From Certhia americana (taxonomy: Eukaryota; Chordata; Aves; Passeriformes; Certhiidae), in contig CM031858.1 of the NCBI GenBank assembly GCA_018697195.1, positions 104,877,406 to 104,941,405 on the forward strand: a stretch of 64,000 nucleotides of DNA. The letters are read 5' to 3'. Below the pieces are notes generated by a model. It worked only from the letters and a program-made list of their open reading frames with translations. It searched no databases and was not told where the DNA came from. This document shows positions 13,190 through 27,200 of this stretch, piece after piece (position 1 is the first letter of the stretch; each line of letters begins with the position of its first letter). The position numbers and the translations under genes were made by a program.

Positions 13190-13762
13190 TTCTTCATGGT
13201 GATCAAAGGTAGAGTTAAATTTTTTTCACAGTGGCTAGTTAAGGGATAGATAATACAGAAATGGTTTTGCTTTGTTTGCCTTTGTTTATAGCTGAGCAGG
13301 GCTTACAAAAGGCCTTTTCTGCTTTTCATACAGCCATGCTGGCAAGGAAGTTGGGGGTGCCTGAGAGGTTGGGAGAGGGCATAGCTGGGACAAGAGACAC
13401 AAATTGACCAAAGGGATATTCCAGACCCTATGACATCATACTCAGCATATAAAATGGAGGCAAGGAGGAGAAAGGGTTTTTTTGAGTGATGGCTTTTTTC
13501 TTCCCAAGTCATGTTATGCATGATGGGACCCTGCTCTCCTAGAGATGGCTTAACACCTGCCTGCCTATGGGAAGCAGTGAATTCATTCCTTGTTTTGCTT
13601 TGTTTGCCTGTGTGTCTTTTGCTTATTCTATGAAACTGTCTTTATCTCAAATCATGAATTTTCCAGCTTTTAGCCTTCCAAGTCTCTCCCCAGTTCTACT
13701 GGTTGGGGAGTGAGTGATTAGCTGCATGGGGCATGGTTGATGGCTAGAACTAAAACACAACA
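13190..13762 (+). mobile_element. Avian endogenous retrovirus solo LTR, diverged copy
   Basis: The order of blocks matches a common avian LTR: TAGAGTTAAATTTTT (about 13210), GAGCAGGGCTTACA, AAGGCCTTTTCTGCTT, GCTGGGACAAGAGACACAAA, ACCAAAGGGATATTCC, a TATAAAA box at 13448-13454, GGAGTGATGGC-like and CTGCCTGCCTATGGGAAG blocks, TTGTTTTGCTTTGTTTGCCT, CTGTCTTTATCTCAAATCA, GAGTGAGTGATTAGCTGCAT and a 3' end close to 13762. The 5' edge is uncertain (about 13175-13200). No gag, pol or env sequence adjoins it, so it is a solo LTR left by recombination. It has no clear target duplication and is old. Confidence 0.85.
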
Positions 13763-13849
13763 CCCTGACAGAACCATCACACCCAGGTGTACCTGCTTCC
13801 CTGGATGCTGTCTTTGGACAGCTCTTTCAAACACTGAAAATGCATACAT

Positions 13850-13882
13850 CTTCTTCTTCTTCTTCTAGAAATAATAATAATA
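13850..13882. repeat. (CTT)n and (AAT)n microsatellites
   Basis: About five CTT units end at 13866 and four AAT units follow at 13870-13882. Both are short. Confidence 0.9.
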
Positions 13883-16800
13883 AAAATATTTAATATGTAA
13901 TTATCATGATGATCCTCAGTATTTTACAACAGTAATTGCAAAATATTCCAAGCGATCAGCTTAAAACATGCTATCAAATTTATAAAGTGAAAAGATCCAT
14001 AATAAGACATCATCCATAATAGAGGCAACAGCGTCTGAGATCCTTTGCTCTGCTGTTTTGTTGAGGGTTGGTTACTGACTCTCAACTGACTCTTCTCCTT
14101 TACTGGAAAGAACCAAGTCTTTGATAGACATCCTTGGCAGAAACTTGTTTTTCCAAAAAACAGCTTCTATACTTAAAAAAGATTCTTCCAAAAGAGTGGT
14201 ATTCACAAACCAACTGTTCTTGATGAACATAAGAGTCAATAACATTTCCAAAATAATTTCAGTCATTTGTGGGTACTAGATTTGATTTTATATTCATATT
14301 TATAGTTAAAAATAATGATATCTAAATCTGACAGAGAAAAACAATAACTATTTCCATATCTTTGTCTTACTGTTTGCTTTATTGGATTACCAAGATAGTG
14401 ACCATATTGGTGAAAGGGGAAAACTGACTGTTGAGCCTGTTGACCCAGGATGACTGTGAAGGAAAAAGAAATCTTAGCCATTTACAGGATAAATTTTTTC
14501 CTAAACATAGCATGAACTCCCTGTTATTCTCCTAAGGAAGATGCTGGAAGCCAGCTGAATTATGAATTGCCTGCTCAAGTATTACTTCAAGGGTTAGTTT
14601 AATTTCATGTTTTAGAAGACCTACTGAATACCTTATTTAATTTTTATTTATTAGCATGTTAGTGTCATAGCTAAGTGCAATGAAATAAATTATACCAATT
14701 AATTGTTTACCCAGAAAAAAAATCACAAAGGCGATTAGCAAGATTATTATGCATTGAACTTTTCTCACACTAAAGCACAGTAAATGTCACTTCCAAATTC
14801 CTTAATGCCTATTCATCAACTTAACTTATTCTTTGCTAACTTTTCCTAACCCATGAAAAATTGAAAATGTTACCTTTCTTACTTTTTCAATGTTACAACA
14901 CAGATTAATCTTTTAAACTTTAAATTTTAGGAGATCACCCTCCATAATATATAATATTTAATTAATTATTAAATTATTAGGATAATATTTTTTCTAAGTA
15001 AATGTAAAGACTGAAGCAATTCTACAACTATTGTGATATTCAGCCTAAGAGAATAATTTTTCTTACCTTTGTTCACTATAATCCAACATCTAAAACAAAT
15101 TTTGCAGTAGGTTCTCGTTTTATACCAATGGTTTTGGCTGCTGCATTTCTATCCAGCTTCTTAGAATGATATTGAAATCCCACAGTTTCTTAGAAATGGG
15201 GTTCTTTTCTGCATGGGAAATGTTGAGATTTAATTTTTAAAAAACGGAAATGTAAAAATAAATAAGAAAAATAAATATTAACATGTTAAAGTGCTGCCAT
15301 TAACTCTGAGATTTCTAGTGTCACTGCTTTGTGTTCCTTTGGTTCTTTTTTGTGGGGTGAAGCATGTGTGTGTACATATCAGTCTTGCAAGATGAAAAGC
15401 AAGGTGTTCTCTAATACCTCCCTCTCCAAAAAATTTTTATGTGATCCCACTCAAACTGTCTTGGGCAATGCAGCACAGTGGAAAACACTGGTGAGTGCAA
15501 GTGAGAGCAAAAAACCACAGAAGTTTCCAAAATGTAATTCCCAGTAAGTACCAATGAAACTCTTATGAACAATCCTGTGCAGGTTTACTTCTGAGACAAC
15601 CACAAAACAGTTTCTCTTGAAGAACTTTTCAGTAGAGGGATTTCCAAAATCTATTTGTACATTGATGCAGTAGATTGACAGACACAGACCACAAACAGAC
15701 ACAAATAATTAAAGCTTGTAAATAGAGGCCAGAGAGCCATTAACTGCAATTCAGTTACATGACTGGCATAGCATTCATTGACAGGTTCAGTTAGGTATGA
15801 AAGTCATTTTAAACACATCTACACTCTGAAGACACCTATCCAAAAGACATCAGTGCATAGAACTCTTTTCACTTCAGCAATGGATACAACGGAGTGGGAG
15901 GAATGATGCTGTGAGGAGAACATCTCTCTGTAACTGCCAGTGGAATGTGTTCCATATGGAAACAGGAATAAAAATACAGGGTAGGGGGGCATAGGACATG
16001 CTTTGTGTTTCAGTGTTGGAATGTAATATGGTTTCTAAGGACTCACACAGCTATGGAGAGATGCCTGCTATCTGTATATATACAAGGAGGACAAAGAGAA
16101 AAAAACAGGAGATTTTTTATCGGAGGTTCATGGCATATTGAGCTGGGACCAGGTTACCGGGACCCATAAAGCAAAATACATTAAAAGCAAACAGTAGAAA
16201 AGACTCCACTGCACAAGTAATGTATATTATGCGTGTTTATACATAGACTTCTTCCCTATCTACTGGGACAAGCTTAGGACCGTGTTTAATTTCTAAAATG
16301 TACCACAGATGTTGTGCAGATGTAAGCACAGATCTTAACATAGACTTAAGTGCAGTATCATACACTGCTTTTAAATGAGCTACCAGGTATTTCAAATTTT
16401 AAATACTGCCCTTGGAAAAAACCACTTCCTTACTGTAGTGTCAAGGAGGGTTAAATTACCACTGGATTATCCTACAATTCAGATTACTGTTTAGGTCTTG
16501 CATTTAAGTTTTTGCTTTATTGATTTTTCACATTGTTGCCACTAGAGTTTGCTACAATGCAATCAGATAGACTTTAAAATATTCATTTCAAACCACTGAG
16601 CAATGTAGATATCAAATTTCCAACCCTTCACCTTTTAATCTTCAAATTAAAAGAAGGATTTAAATGTGTAAGGAAGGTAAATTTCCAAGTGGCCATCAGA
16701 TAATTACATAGAGTTGTTGTTTGGTGTTTCTCAGTATTTGCTTTGAGAATCCTATTAGTCTGAACCTACAAGACAAGCTGAGAGAGACTTAGACACAAGC

Positions 16801-18690
16801 ATATTCTATCATATTATGTCGCTCTGTTAAAATCCAATTATTTAATGAAATAAGGCATTTTTAGCTGGGCTTTAATTTTAAAAGAGCAGGGACAAAGTTT
16901 GAACATTGTCAAAATGACTAAGTTTGACATTTTTGATTGAAGTTTTACAATTTTTGGTTGGCCAAACTTTTAATTTTAAAATTCTGTGGTTTTTTCATAA
17001 CAAAAACCATTTAAAGTTAACATTTTAAGTTGAACAGTAAAATAAAATTGTTTCAATTACCACAGAAACATATCTTTTTCTGCCCAGTACTCCTGGACTT
17101 CTTTTTCAGATGTAAATTTTAAAAACTCAGTTTCCTTTCCATCTGGAATTAGGCTGTACTTAAAAATCTATGAATTATTGGCAAACTGAAGTACTCTATC
17201 ATTCACACCACTCTTTCTGTGATAAAATTTATTGCCATTAAATAAGAGTGGGCAAAAAATAAGATTATTTTCTCATCAAAACTGAAGATCTGCATTTCAC
17301 ATCTCAACACAATGTCATCATGAAGTTACACACCACTTCAGTTTGGAAGAGAAAACCTTGATGAAATCCAAGATAGGAAAAGATGATTATAACAGCCTCC
17401 TATTTTTGGGAACTCTATCACCCATTGATATGTTGGCTCTTGGTTTCAGTGGTCAAAACTATGGATCATTCGGTAGGCTGGTTATTTCAGGTGCTGATAC
17501 AGCTTAATGACTGAGGAATTCTTTCTTAATCTCTCCTGCAGAAGTGAGAACACAACCCAGCACACTCCCGTTTGAGAAGCATTTGAAGGAATCTTATGTG
17601 CAAGGGGAAAAATAAAATGGAAGTTTGTTCCAAATGAGAACATGAGCTTCATGTTGAGCTTCATTTTGGCTCCTCTTTTGAAGACAGCAGCATGAAAAGG
17701 TGAACAAAGTTAAAAGATATGAAAGTGACAGTGGAATATGAAGATATTTTTTCTTTGCTGAGTAAACTGCTGCACTGTTGAAGAAACTGACCTAGTCAAA
17801 ATCAGGGGAAAATAAAATTGCTGAAGATCCCTACAGAAATGAGGACTCTGTCCAAAGAGGTAGCTGGAGGACTTACTACAGGGGTTGCTTTCTTCTGCTT
17901 TCCCTCACATGTGCTCTTCCCAGCCTTTGCTGCACTATTCAATTCATGTACATGGACTTAATGCTTACTTTAATTATTATTAACAATGCAGGGGAGAGAA
18001 ACAATCTCTTAGTTCATTTGCCAGTGTTTTTGTGGTACCTTGCAGTCATCATGAGCTTCCACAGTGCTTCAAGCAGGGATCATGGCAGCAGGGCCTTCCC
18101 CAAGATGCAATGACATTGCTCTTCATTGCATGTTCCTTAAAGACAACTTCCATGCCCCACTGTCCTCATGAGCATTTTTACAGTCTTAATATTTTCTACA
18201 TGAATCCTTACCACTGAAAAAACTCCATCAAAAGAAATGAAATACTTTTTTTTCCCATTAGATTCCACTAGACCTGGAAAAATGTCTTTTCAAAAAAGAC
18301 GTTCTATTCTGAGAAAATTACCTGTTTTATTATTTTAATACTGTTATTTCTATCTTTCTACATTTTTTTTTAACTGCTTAACTCTCCTCTCTTTTCAGGG
18401 ACCTTTATGTGGTATTGACTTCAGGTTCTAGTGAGGCACAGGGGTTTTTTTTCCATCTGATTATTACCTGAGAATATAATGTAAAATAAAACAGGGTTAA
18501 TTACTCTTCAGTATTTTGGTAATTTTATGAGTTCACTTAGAATACTTTACACCATTGTTTCAGAAACAATATAATTAACCTCACCGAGTGTTGGGTGAAA
18601 ATAATTACTTCCAAAATCCAGAATCCTGCTGGCTCCCCTAAGACTTACGTTTGAATGTCCTTTCTACTCTGAACATCTCCTTGATGTAAG
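13883..18690. other. AT-rich unique sequence, no gene recognised
   Basis: No repeat family, RNA or exon recognised in 4.8 kb. The block around 14930-15000 is almost pure A/T with AATATTTAATTAATTATTAA-like self-complementary text. A GTAAGTA donor-like site at 15545 closes a 72-codon frame, but no matching acceptor with a good pyrimidine tract was found. Confidence 0.5.
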
Positions 18691-18740
18691 TCTTAAAACA
18701 CTCTAAAATCTGTGATCTTAAAGCACCCTAAAATCTGTGA
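18691..18740. repeat. 25-bp tandem duplication
   Basis: Two adjacent 25-base copies (18691-18715 and 18716-18740) share the core CTAAAATCTGTGA and differ at two positions. A slippage-type duplication of moderate age. Confidence 0.9.
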
Positions 18741-20319
18741 CATTAGATGCATACAAGAGCAATGCAGCAATTGGTTTTCTACAGTCATCAGATCCAAAAT
18801 GATGCAATGTTACTTTTTTCCTTTATTTCCTTTTTCAAGCATCTTCCAAATCAGGCACTCTGTGTGCTATTTGTGATCCAGCAAGGATGTACAGAAAAAG
18901 AGACACCAACGAGAGTTGTCAATGAGTGTATTTAGCATTACTTAAAAATAACTGCTTCCTTTGCGTGCTCCTGTTTTTATGATTTACAGGCTTATAAAAG
19001 GAAATATGACTAGAAAAACATATTGCATGGATGAAAGAATCTCTTTCCACATTCAGGAAATGTAGAATGATGAAAGTCCTGGACTATATTTACAAGACTT
19101 CTTCACTTGGATCACACAAAATAGTCCCCAGTCCTCATGAATATCCTCCAGCCATCCTACCTCTGTACATGCAAGGCTGAACACGGGCAGAACTAAGTGG
19201 ACCACCTCGTACGATTTTTTCACCATACTTGCTGAGCAGGATAGCATGTGTCAGTATGCTCTCAAGCAAGCTGGAGTTCAGACAGATGCACTTTACAGTG
19301 TGGAAACACAATTTTAATTGGACCTATGGAAATAAAAGATTACTTAGAGAAGGGACCATTGGATTTTAGAGTACTATGTATTAAATGAAAGACTCATAAA
19401 ATGTTTTTTCACCAAGACAGAAATGCATTAATCCATTGATTTTTACTTTGATCACTAAAAATCAATGGCACCACTGCTCTGTTTTCTGTATACACATTCT
19501 AGCCATATCTGATTTTACCCATTTCATTAATGCAGAAGGTGCTTTCATGTCATGCCTCAGTATTTCTGAGATACATCTTGTATTGTTGGTGGGAGCTTAT
19601 AATGAATGTTATGCTGTAGAATATTTTAATGGAAATGGACTGTAGCAAAATTATTTCACAAGATTTTTTTCTGCTTCCTCTGATGGGTTCCATTCTCTAC
19701 TGAAAAAAGTCATCCTCAGAAGAGTTAGCATTATGCTCCATGACCTTCACAGAGCATCTTTCTCTCTTTCTATTTCAGTGTGCCATCTGTGAAACTAATT
19801 TTGGTTATGCAAGGATGTTCCACTAGGAGTATTCTGGACCTCTACTTCATGGCATAGGATGCAATCTGATCTGTAAAAAAACAGGCCATGGCTGATTCAT
19901 ATTATTTCATTTGCATGTGGAACCAAACTGTTTGGTGACAGATGAGAGCTATATTTATATGATGATATTTCAATGTCTGATCATGACTTTTTTTTGTAAT
20001 TTCTAGGGTTTTTTTTGTTTTGAAGTATTCTTGCTTAGAAATACAAAGATAATAAGAAATTGTTTTGTTTAATATTATTATAATAAAATATTCAAGTTGA
20101 TTTAGTGTAATTTTTTTCTTTGATTTTCCTTTGGTTTCTACTCAGCACGAATTCTTCTTAAAATTTTAAACGGCATCATTACACTGAAAGCTATTTTCAT
20201 ACCAGTTCCAGAATCAAATATATACTCTGACCATCAACTGTGATTCATATACATTTTCTGATATTTTGTAATTATTTTATTATTTAAAAATTCAATAATA
20301 AAATTATATGTACTCTTCT
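18741..20319. other. Unique sequence, no gene recognised
   Basis: Nothing recognised. Short frames at 19053-19247 (-) and 19436-19645 (+) have no family resemblance. Confidence 0.5.
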
Positions 20320-20351
20320 CCCCCCCCCCCCCCCCACCCCCCCACCCCTCC
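20320..20351. repeat. Poly-C tract
   Basis: Sixteen C, one A, seven C, one A, four C, T, CC. The minus strand is therefore G-rich and could form a G-quadruplex in principle. It lies in otherwise AT-rich DNA. Confidence 0.95.
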
Positions 20352-23300
20352 ATTATTTCCTGTTGTACTTCATGAAAACTAAGCTGGGTTTTTTTCCAAG
20401 CTGGTTCTATTGGGTTGAAATCTTCTTTTTAGTCTATTCTGTGGCTATTTCTGCTATTTCTGTCTATGGGCTCCATCACCTTTCTCTTCACAGTGTTAAG
20501 CCTGGAAATAAACTACCAAATTTATTCCCCTCCCCTAATATTGTAGAGAAAATATAGAGAGAATTCTGATGTTCTAGGGCAACCTTCATTGGCTGTTCCC
20601 AGATTGCTTATTTTGCTTCTAGTAACTGAGAACACCATGGAATTTTCCTACAAATTTAAAGGAAGACAACAAGAGTAGAGTAAGTTCTCATCTTGATATT
20701 CAGGATGAATGACATGACACTGCTCTGTCCTGGAAGCAAGGGAGTGTCTTAATTCCTCCCACATATTTTTCTTTTGGAAAAGAGTAAGTCATCACAGCCT
20801 CTTGAAAAGGCAGCTCAGTACTCCTTATTAAAGGGTTGACTGTTTCTTGTCCATATCTTTTTTTTTCTTTTTTTTCCTGGGGAAATAGGAAGTTCCTGAA
20901 AGGGAAGGACTAACAACCTTAATTCACGCGAAACAAATACAAGGATATCTGCAAACTTTCACAACACTGCTTCAGTGTGCTCTCTTCTGCCCTTACAGAA
21001 TTTCTGTTCTAATTATGTCTAATTTTGGCATAATATTTTGTGGTATTAGGACATAGCGTGACACACATGCTCTGTTGGCTTATTGATGTCCATCTCCAAC
21101 ATTTCCCAACATGTCTCTTGGCTACAGAACAGTCTCACATATTCAGAACAAAAATAATCATCCTAAACCCTGGGCAGGATGGATGTAGCAATATGACTTC
21201 AAATACAGATAAGGTGTTGATTTCTGCATAAAACCCCCCAAACCTTTACCTTATGTTCCTATGGTATCCCAATTTATGATTCAAAATAGCTGCTGCTGAA
21301 CAAAATGCTGATTATAAAGTTCCCTAAAAACTCCCTGATTGTCTACTTTTGGACTGGTTTTCTTATGTATTTAAAATTTTATATTTTCTTGAAGAAAGAT
21401 GCAATATTTAACCCTGTGCTTTGATCACATTGGGGTAACTTTTCTATTTGTTGCAACTTCTTGGCTGCCTTTCCAGGGCACCAACTCTACATTTGGAGAA
21501 GAGACCCTCTTGGTGATGGAGCTGCTGCAATCTGAAGGGAGCACCATTTTCCTGCTGCCATGATCCTCCCCATTCTTTTTCTAACTGGGACCAGTCTGAG
21601 TGTTTTACACTAGATGCTAATTAGGCTTGACTATTCATGAATTCATTTCCCTTTGTTTCTCTGGAGTCTTTGTTCCTCTCTTTGTGTCTTTGTACCTCTG
21701 CACATGAGGTATCCCGTCACCATGTACATAACAAACAATTATTTACTTCCAAACTGATTGCAGAATAACCTGCTTTACTTGAAATTATAAGGACCATCTC
21801 TTTGGCTGTCTTCTGTCTCTGGATCAGATGTAGCAGAGTCATCATCTGCTCTTAAATTTTCATGCCCTTCCTACTGATTTACATTTAACATGACTGTACG
21901 TTCACTAAAACGGGGCTTTTGTTTTCCTGACTGGTTTTACTTTGAATTTGAACATGATGGTTGGAGACCACATGCAGTTGAAGTTGCAGACTTTCTGATT
22001 CTCTGGTTGAAGTTTCAGCTTGATTCTTTTCTCCTAGGGGTTCTTGTAGAGGTTTGGGGAACAGAATCTCAAGACTGCCTGACCAGACACACTCAGGATA
22101 CAGTAATGAGAAAGTGAGCTACAAGGCCAGATTCCTAAATCAGGAGCTGAGTACAACATTCTGACCCTGAACAATTTGGATAGCTCAATATGACACAGGA
22201 GTTATATTTTAAATAAGATTTTGGTGGTAATATGCTCCCACAAAAGATATTCTTCTTCCTTTTTTTTTCATTTCTACTGGAAAGAAAAATGGCAGCATTA
22301 GTCAGATCCTACAGACTATTATATACAAAGCTCCTTTTTCTTTGGGGAAGGAAAGGACTCCTGAATGATTTTTGATTAGCCTCATTTATAATTTTTGCAT
22401 TTGGTATCACTGATGCAAAAGCAGGAGCTTTGCATCCTTAGCATGACACACGCATTTTGCAAATGAGATAATAAAATAAAACCAGAGAAATGGAATATAC
22501 CACTGAAAGGGGGAAAACCATCATTGCTAATGTCACATAGAGAAAGAGACTGAGAGAGACCACACATATTTTTCAATTACAGAGCAGTTCAGGCAGCTTC
22601 TGCTCAAGGGGCCTTACGTCCCTATGTGAATTTTAAAAGTCTTGTCTGCTAGAGATCTGGAAACTAGATTGCTTTATTTTAAAATCTAAATCTTTTAATG
22701 AGCTTATTTCATCTAAATGAACTAAAAATATTCCAGTATATTTAGACAGGAATATCTAGTTTCTCTTTATATTCCCACTAGTATTTCTTGATATTTACTA
22801 TCCAATAGGTCTTTAAAGGAGTGCTTGGGAGGTTAACAGACAAGAAAAAGGCTCTGCCTATTAGGGCCAGAAGGGCATCTGCAATGTCATGTTAAACCAA
22901 GGTCTTAGAAATAACTTTTTCTATCTCTCGACACATTTAAAGACTTCTTCAGGAGAAAAATTATGTAATGAATTACTTTAAATTTGATTTTTCAGTTCTA
23001 GATTTTTCGACTATTATAAGCAATTCATGGTAACTTTATGAAAATTTTCCAATAATACTAGGAAGGGGATAACTAAGAGAACTTTGACTACTCTGGGGGC
23101 TTTAAAAAACAATTGAGATTTTACCATCACAAAACATTAGTGCATCACAGAGGAAGTGGCCAGTGTGTATTTTACATAAAAGTAATAGGAAAAGATCTGT
23201 AATTAAGATGCACTTGTATTATAAACTCCATTAAGGACTGGACTGCTTAAAATAAGCCACTGTCCATGACAGCTGTCAGTTCTTTCAAACAAACTTTTTG

Positions 23301-23578
23301 GAAGCTGTGCAGATCAGCCAAAGGTTTTCCTAGAAAGTATCCTAGATAGCAGTTCCTGATCCTAAATAGGAAGTCTGACCCTATTCTAAAGACACTTTTG
23401 GTATCTAAAATGATAAATGTTCAAAGACATGGATTGTGGCTCCTGACCAATTCCAATAAATTGAATAAGCCATCAAAGGAAGTTCCGGACTACTGGAACA
23501 AGGGCTTCTGAGCTGTCCCTGGCCCAAAAGGCAGCTCGAGGGTTTCACATGAGATTGCCATATATCAGTTTAACATGT
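20352..23578. other. Unique sequence, no gene recognised
   Basis: No repeat family or exon recognised in 3.2 kb. The frames at 20363-20557, 21040-21231, 21890-22117 (+) and 22382-22576 (-) look like chance frames. Confidence 0.5.
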
Positions 23579-23583
23579 GGATT

Positions 23584-24215
23584 TGTCCTTGTTTCGTCTG
23601 GGATAGGGTAAATTTTCATTTTAGCAGCTGTTACGGTGCTGTATTTTGGATTTAGTATAAGAATAAAAATAACACACTGATGGTTTAGTTCTTGCTAAAT
23701 TGTTCTAAGTCAGGGACTTTTCAGTTTCCCATGCTCTGCCGGTGAGGAGCTGCATAAGGAGCTGGTGGGTAACCAGTCCAGGACAGCTGACAGAACCAGC
23801 CAAAGGGATAATCCATATCATAGAACTCATGCTCAGTATTTAAACTGGCAGACTTGGCCAGGAGCTGCTGATTCCTGATCAGGGATGGGCTGAGTATTAG
23901 TCAGTGGGTGGTGAGCGATCATATTGTGCATCACTGGTTTCCCTTGGGTTTCATTCATCTCTCTTTCTCTCTCCTCTCCATTACAATTTTTTTAAAAATT
24001 TTAATTTTAATTTTAATGTTAATTTTTATTTTTATTTTTATTTTTATTTTTATTTTTATTTTTATTTTTGTTTTTATCATTAAATTGTTCTGATCTCAAC
24101 CCAAAAATTTTACTTTTTTTCCAGCTGTCCTCCCCACCAGGGGGGAGGAGGCAAGGAGGGGAATGAACGAGTGGCTGCCTGGTGCTTGCTTGCTGGTTGG
24201 GGTTACACCATGACA
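23584..24215 (+). mobile_element. Avian endogenous retrovirus solo LTR with 5-bp TSD
   Basis: The ends are TGTC at 23584 and GACA at 24215, and the 5 bases GGATT occur directly on both sides (23579-23583 and 24216-24220). Internal landmarks in order: GGGATAGGGTAAATTTTC, GCTGTATTTTGGATTTAGTA, TTTTCAGTTTCCCATGCTCT, CCAGCCAAAGGGATAATCC, a TATTTAAA box (23837-23844), GTCAGTGGGTGGTGAGC, a hexanucleotide repeat, a possible ATTAAA polyadenylation signal at about 24080, then CTGATCTCAACCC and a 3' end like TGGTTGGGGTTACACCATGACA. No interior genes remain. The 5-bp duplication fits an ERVL-like or some ERVK-like integration; class is not settled. Confidence 0.95.
24023..24076. repeat. (TTTTTA)n repeat inside the LTR
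   Basis: Eight TTTTTA units and one TTTTTG variant sit in the LTR just before its polyadenylation-signal region, preceded by decayed TTTTAA units. Shadow frames at 23908-24093 (+) and 24019-24273 (-) come from it. Confidence 0.95.
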
Positions 24216-24220
24216 GGATT

Positions 24221-27200
24221 ATACAGTGCTGTGTGGCTGTTTCAGCAACAATATGAGGACTCTCCAGCAGCACTGGAAACTAAAGGGGAAACCTTTTTTT
24301 GCTTAATGTAGTTCGGGCCACATCACGTGGATTGATCTCATGCTCTCTGGAGCAAAGTTCTTTACATTTTGCTGTCCTTCCAGCATGTGAGGGAGCATGG
24401 TAGCCCACAGACACAGTCACCTGGAAAGCAGCTATCTCATTCCTTCTGTAGGCAATTATCTGGGAAAGGTGACATGGAAGGACAAGATGCAATAACTTTA
24501 ATGAATAGTTTCTCCGACGATTCTGAAAGGTTTTCAGGCCAGAAGTGATCATTATGATAATCTATTCGGAAACTCTCCAAAGCACAGGACACAGTATTTC
24601 ATTCAGAGACTCCTACAGTAAGATCAATACTTAACAGCTTCAGCAAAATGTCATAATTCAGATTTTTTTAAGGATATTCAACCCTATAATTCTAAATAAG
24701 CACATGTAAGGTCCTCAAAGCATGTTGTTATATTTTAGCAACAGATTTTCCTTTCATGTTCTAATTGAAGCTGGCATATGCTGCTGGCATTTTGAATAGC
24801 ATTGCCTTCCATATCATTCAAGACTGGCATTGGAAAATGCCATTCTCTTCCCTCTCATTTCGGTCAGATTTTAGATTTCTTTTTTTTTCTGCAATAAACT
24901 AAAAATAATGTGCATAAATTTAATAAGAATTATGTCCTGAACAGGTGCAGAAAAGAGCTAATTAAAACAATCCTTTTGCTATTCTCAGTAGTTGAATCAG
25001 TACTCACCCACATGAGGTTCAGAAGAAAGTAGAGGTGGACTTTAATATTTCTGATAGGGAGTTAACATGCTGTGTTAGTGTAAAGTCTGGACAAAGGGAA
25101 AAAAATAATACTAGCTATTAACAAGTTTTTTATGATAATTACTTTTTCAAAGGCAAGTTTCATGGATGCCTTTTGTTTCAGTTCCAGGGATTCGTATTAC
25201 ATCTCTCATTTGACAAATAAAATTCTTTGTCGGGGTTTGGATCCTTCCATTCCCTGAATCACGATTGCCTTCAATCTCTGGAAGAGTTGTTTTGAATTGA
25301 AGTTGACACTGAAGTCATTTGTCTTTACATATACAAGAGACTCTTTATTCCTCTTACATAAAGTGTCTGCTCAGAGAGCATTTGCTATTTGGGTTTTGTC
25401 AGTAGGATACAACATAAGGGCAATTAATTGGCTGCTTTTGTCAAAAGAGGAGTATTTAATCATAAAGGCAAAAGGCTTTTGTTCTTCGCAAAGAGCAAGT
25501 CATATTAAATGAAGCAGCTCTTTCTTTTACCACATCACATACCAGTTTAAGATATGTCTTTCCTTATTAATAGAATAGCAATTAAGGTGAGAAATGTTGA
25601 ATTTTAGAATTCTCTAATACTGTACTGCATTATGCAACATTTCGTCTTACTTATGTCATTCTCATTATCATCTTTTATGACTTGCCCTTCCCCAGATCTC
25701 TCAAATTACCTACACCACAGTTTATGTTCTCTGAATCTTTCTCTTCTTTTTACCAGTCTTATTCTAAATGAGTCCACATAACTATTCTGTTAATTAAAAG
25801 CTCTCCATTGCCCGTTCAGCCCTTAGCTTTCTCTTTTCTTGTTGGCCTTGAACATCTTCCTTGGTCTTTTAAATTCTTCTTTTTAAATACAACATTATTT
25901 TTTCCTTAAATTGAGTTTTCTTCTGAAGATTTAATGTATAGTTTTTACTGGAAAAATGCCTGTAAAATAATTTTTTATTTGGCACATTTTTATTGTTGCT
26001 TTTAGACATTTTATTTGCATCATATGATGAACTACAGTCTCAAAACAGATTCATATGCTTCTCAGAAAAAAACCCCGAATCTGAACAGTACAACTTCATG
26101 TTCAGAAGTGCTAAGCCATCTGCAACTTACTCTGTTCTCAGTGACAATTCTGAGCTTCAGATACTGGGCAGTGGTATTTATACACCGACAATAATATTCA
26201 TCTCACCACAGGTTAAGCCAGTTGTCTAACCTTCATCTGTGGTCATTGAAGGCAGAAGGTGTCTACTCCATCCTAAATGTATGGCAACTGAAGGATATTG
26301 TGCCTTCTTTCCTCCAATGAAGGAAAAAGGCTTCCAACCAGAAGTTGTGGGTGCTTAGCTGAAATGAACTGTTTACTTCCTAGTAAGCAAAACAAAGTGA
26401 AAGGAATCCCATTGCTACAGGAGAAAAAAAAAAAAAAACAGGAAAAAGGAAACATTTCACTAAATTATAACTATTAACCTAGGCTGACACTTTGCTTTGT
26501 CTTCAGAATTACTTCTTGCCTATCAAGGCACATCCAAATCAATATTAATGTTAATACTTCATCTGTCCTTTATCACCTTCTCCAAATAAAGTAAATATTC
26601 TTACTAAATGAGCAGAACAAGTTATATTTCATAATTTGATGGGTTTCTTTTACTCCACACACATAATCAGTAATGAAAGTTTAAGAGCATTTTTCTGTCT
26701 TTACAGAGTAAAAATTGTCCTTGGTATCCCTTCTGCCTCACTCAAGAGTTCAAGAGCATCCTTTTCTATAGCCTGAGCATTCTTGAATGTTCGTAAACAA
26801 TCCTCTGTGTAAAAATCATTGACAGACCTTGCAAAGTAGAATGTGTACATGAAAGTGGGCCCAGGTTTTTTAACAGTGAGGAGTTATTGAAATCCTGTTC
26901 AATATACACGGTTTTGTCAATTTTTGAAAAAGCGGAACATACATAGGTTTTGCTGTTAAACGTCACCGAAGAATAATTTGAGCACAAAATTTCTGTGAAT
27001 ATTTGTGTAATGAGCATACTGCAGGATATTTGAACATTAGGAACTATTAGTGAAATCTGATTTTTAAGGGTTAAATTCAAATGTGCTTTGTATTGTTTCC
27101 CACGTGCACTCCTTGCAGAATTTTGATTTTGCTGCTGAGAAGACTGCATTTGAAATGCATGACAGACAGCTGCGATACCTTGCATACTACAGATAATCCT

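Noticed and set aside
26006..26211. Open block between a TTGCTTTTAG acceptor-like and CAGGTTAAG donor-like site
   Set aside because: The donor is weak, the block starts inside a codon and ends at a codon edge, and the product resembles nothing known; weaker than the two candidates kept.
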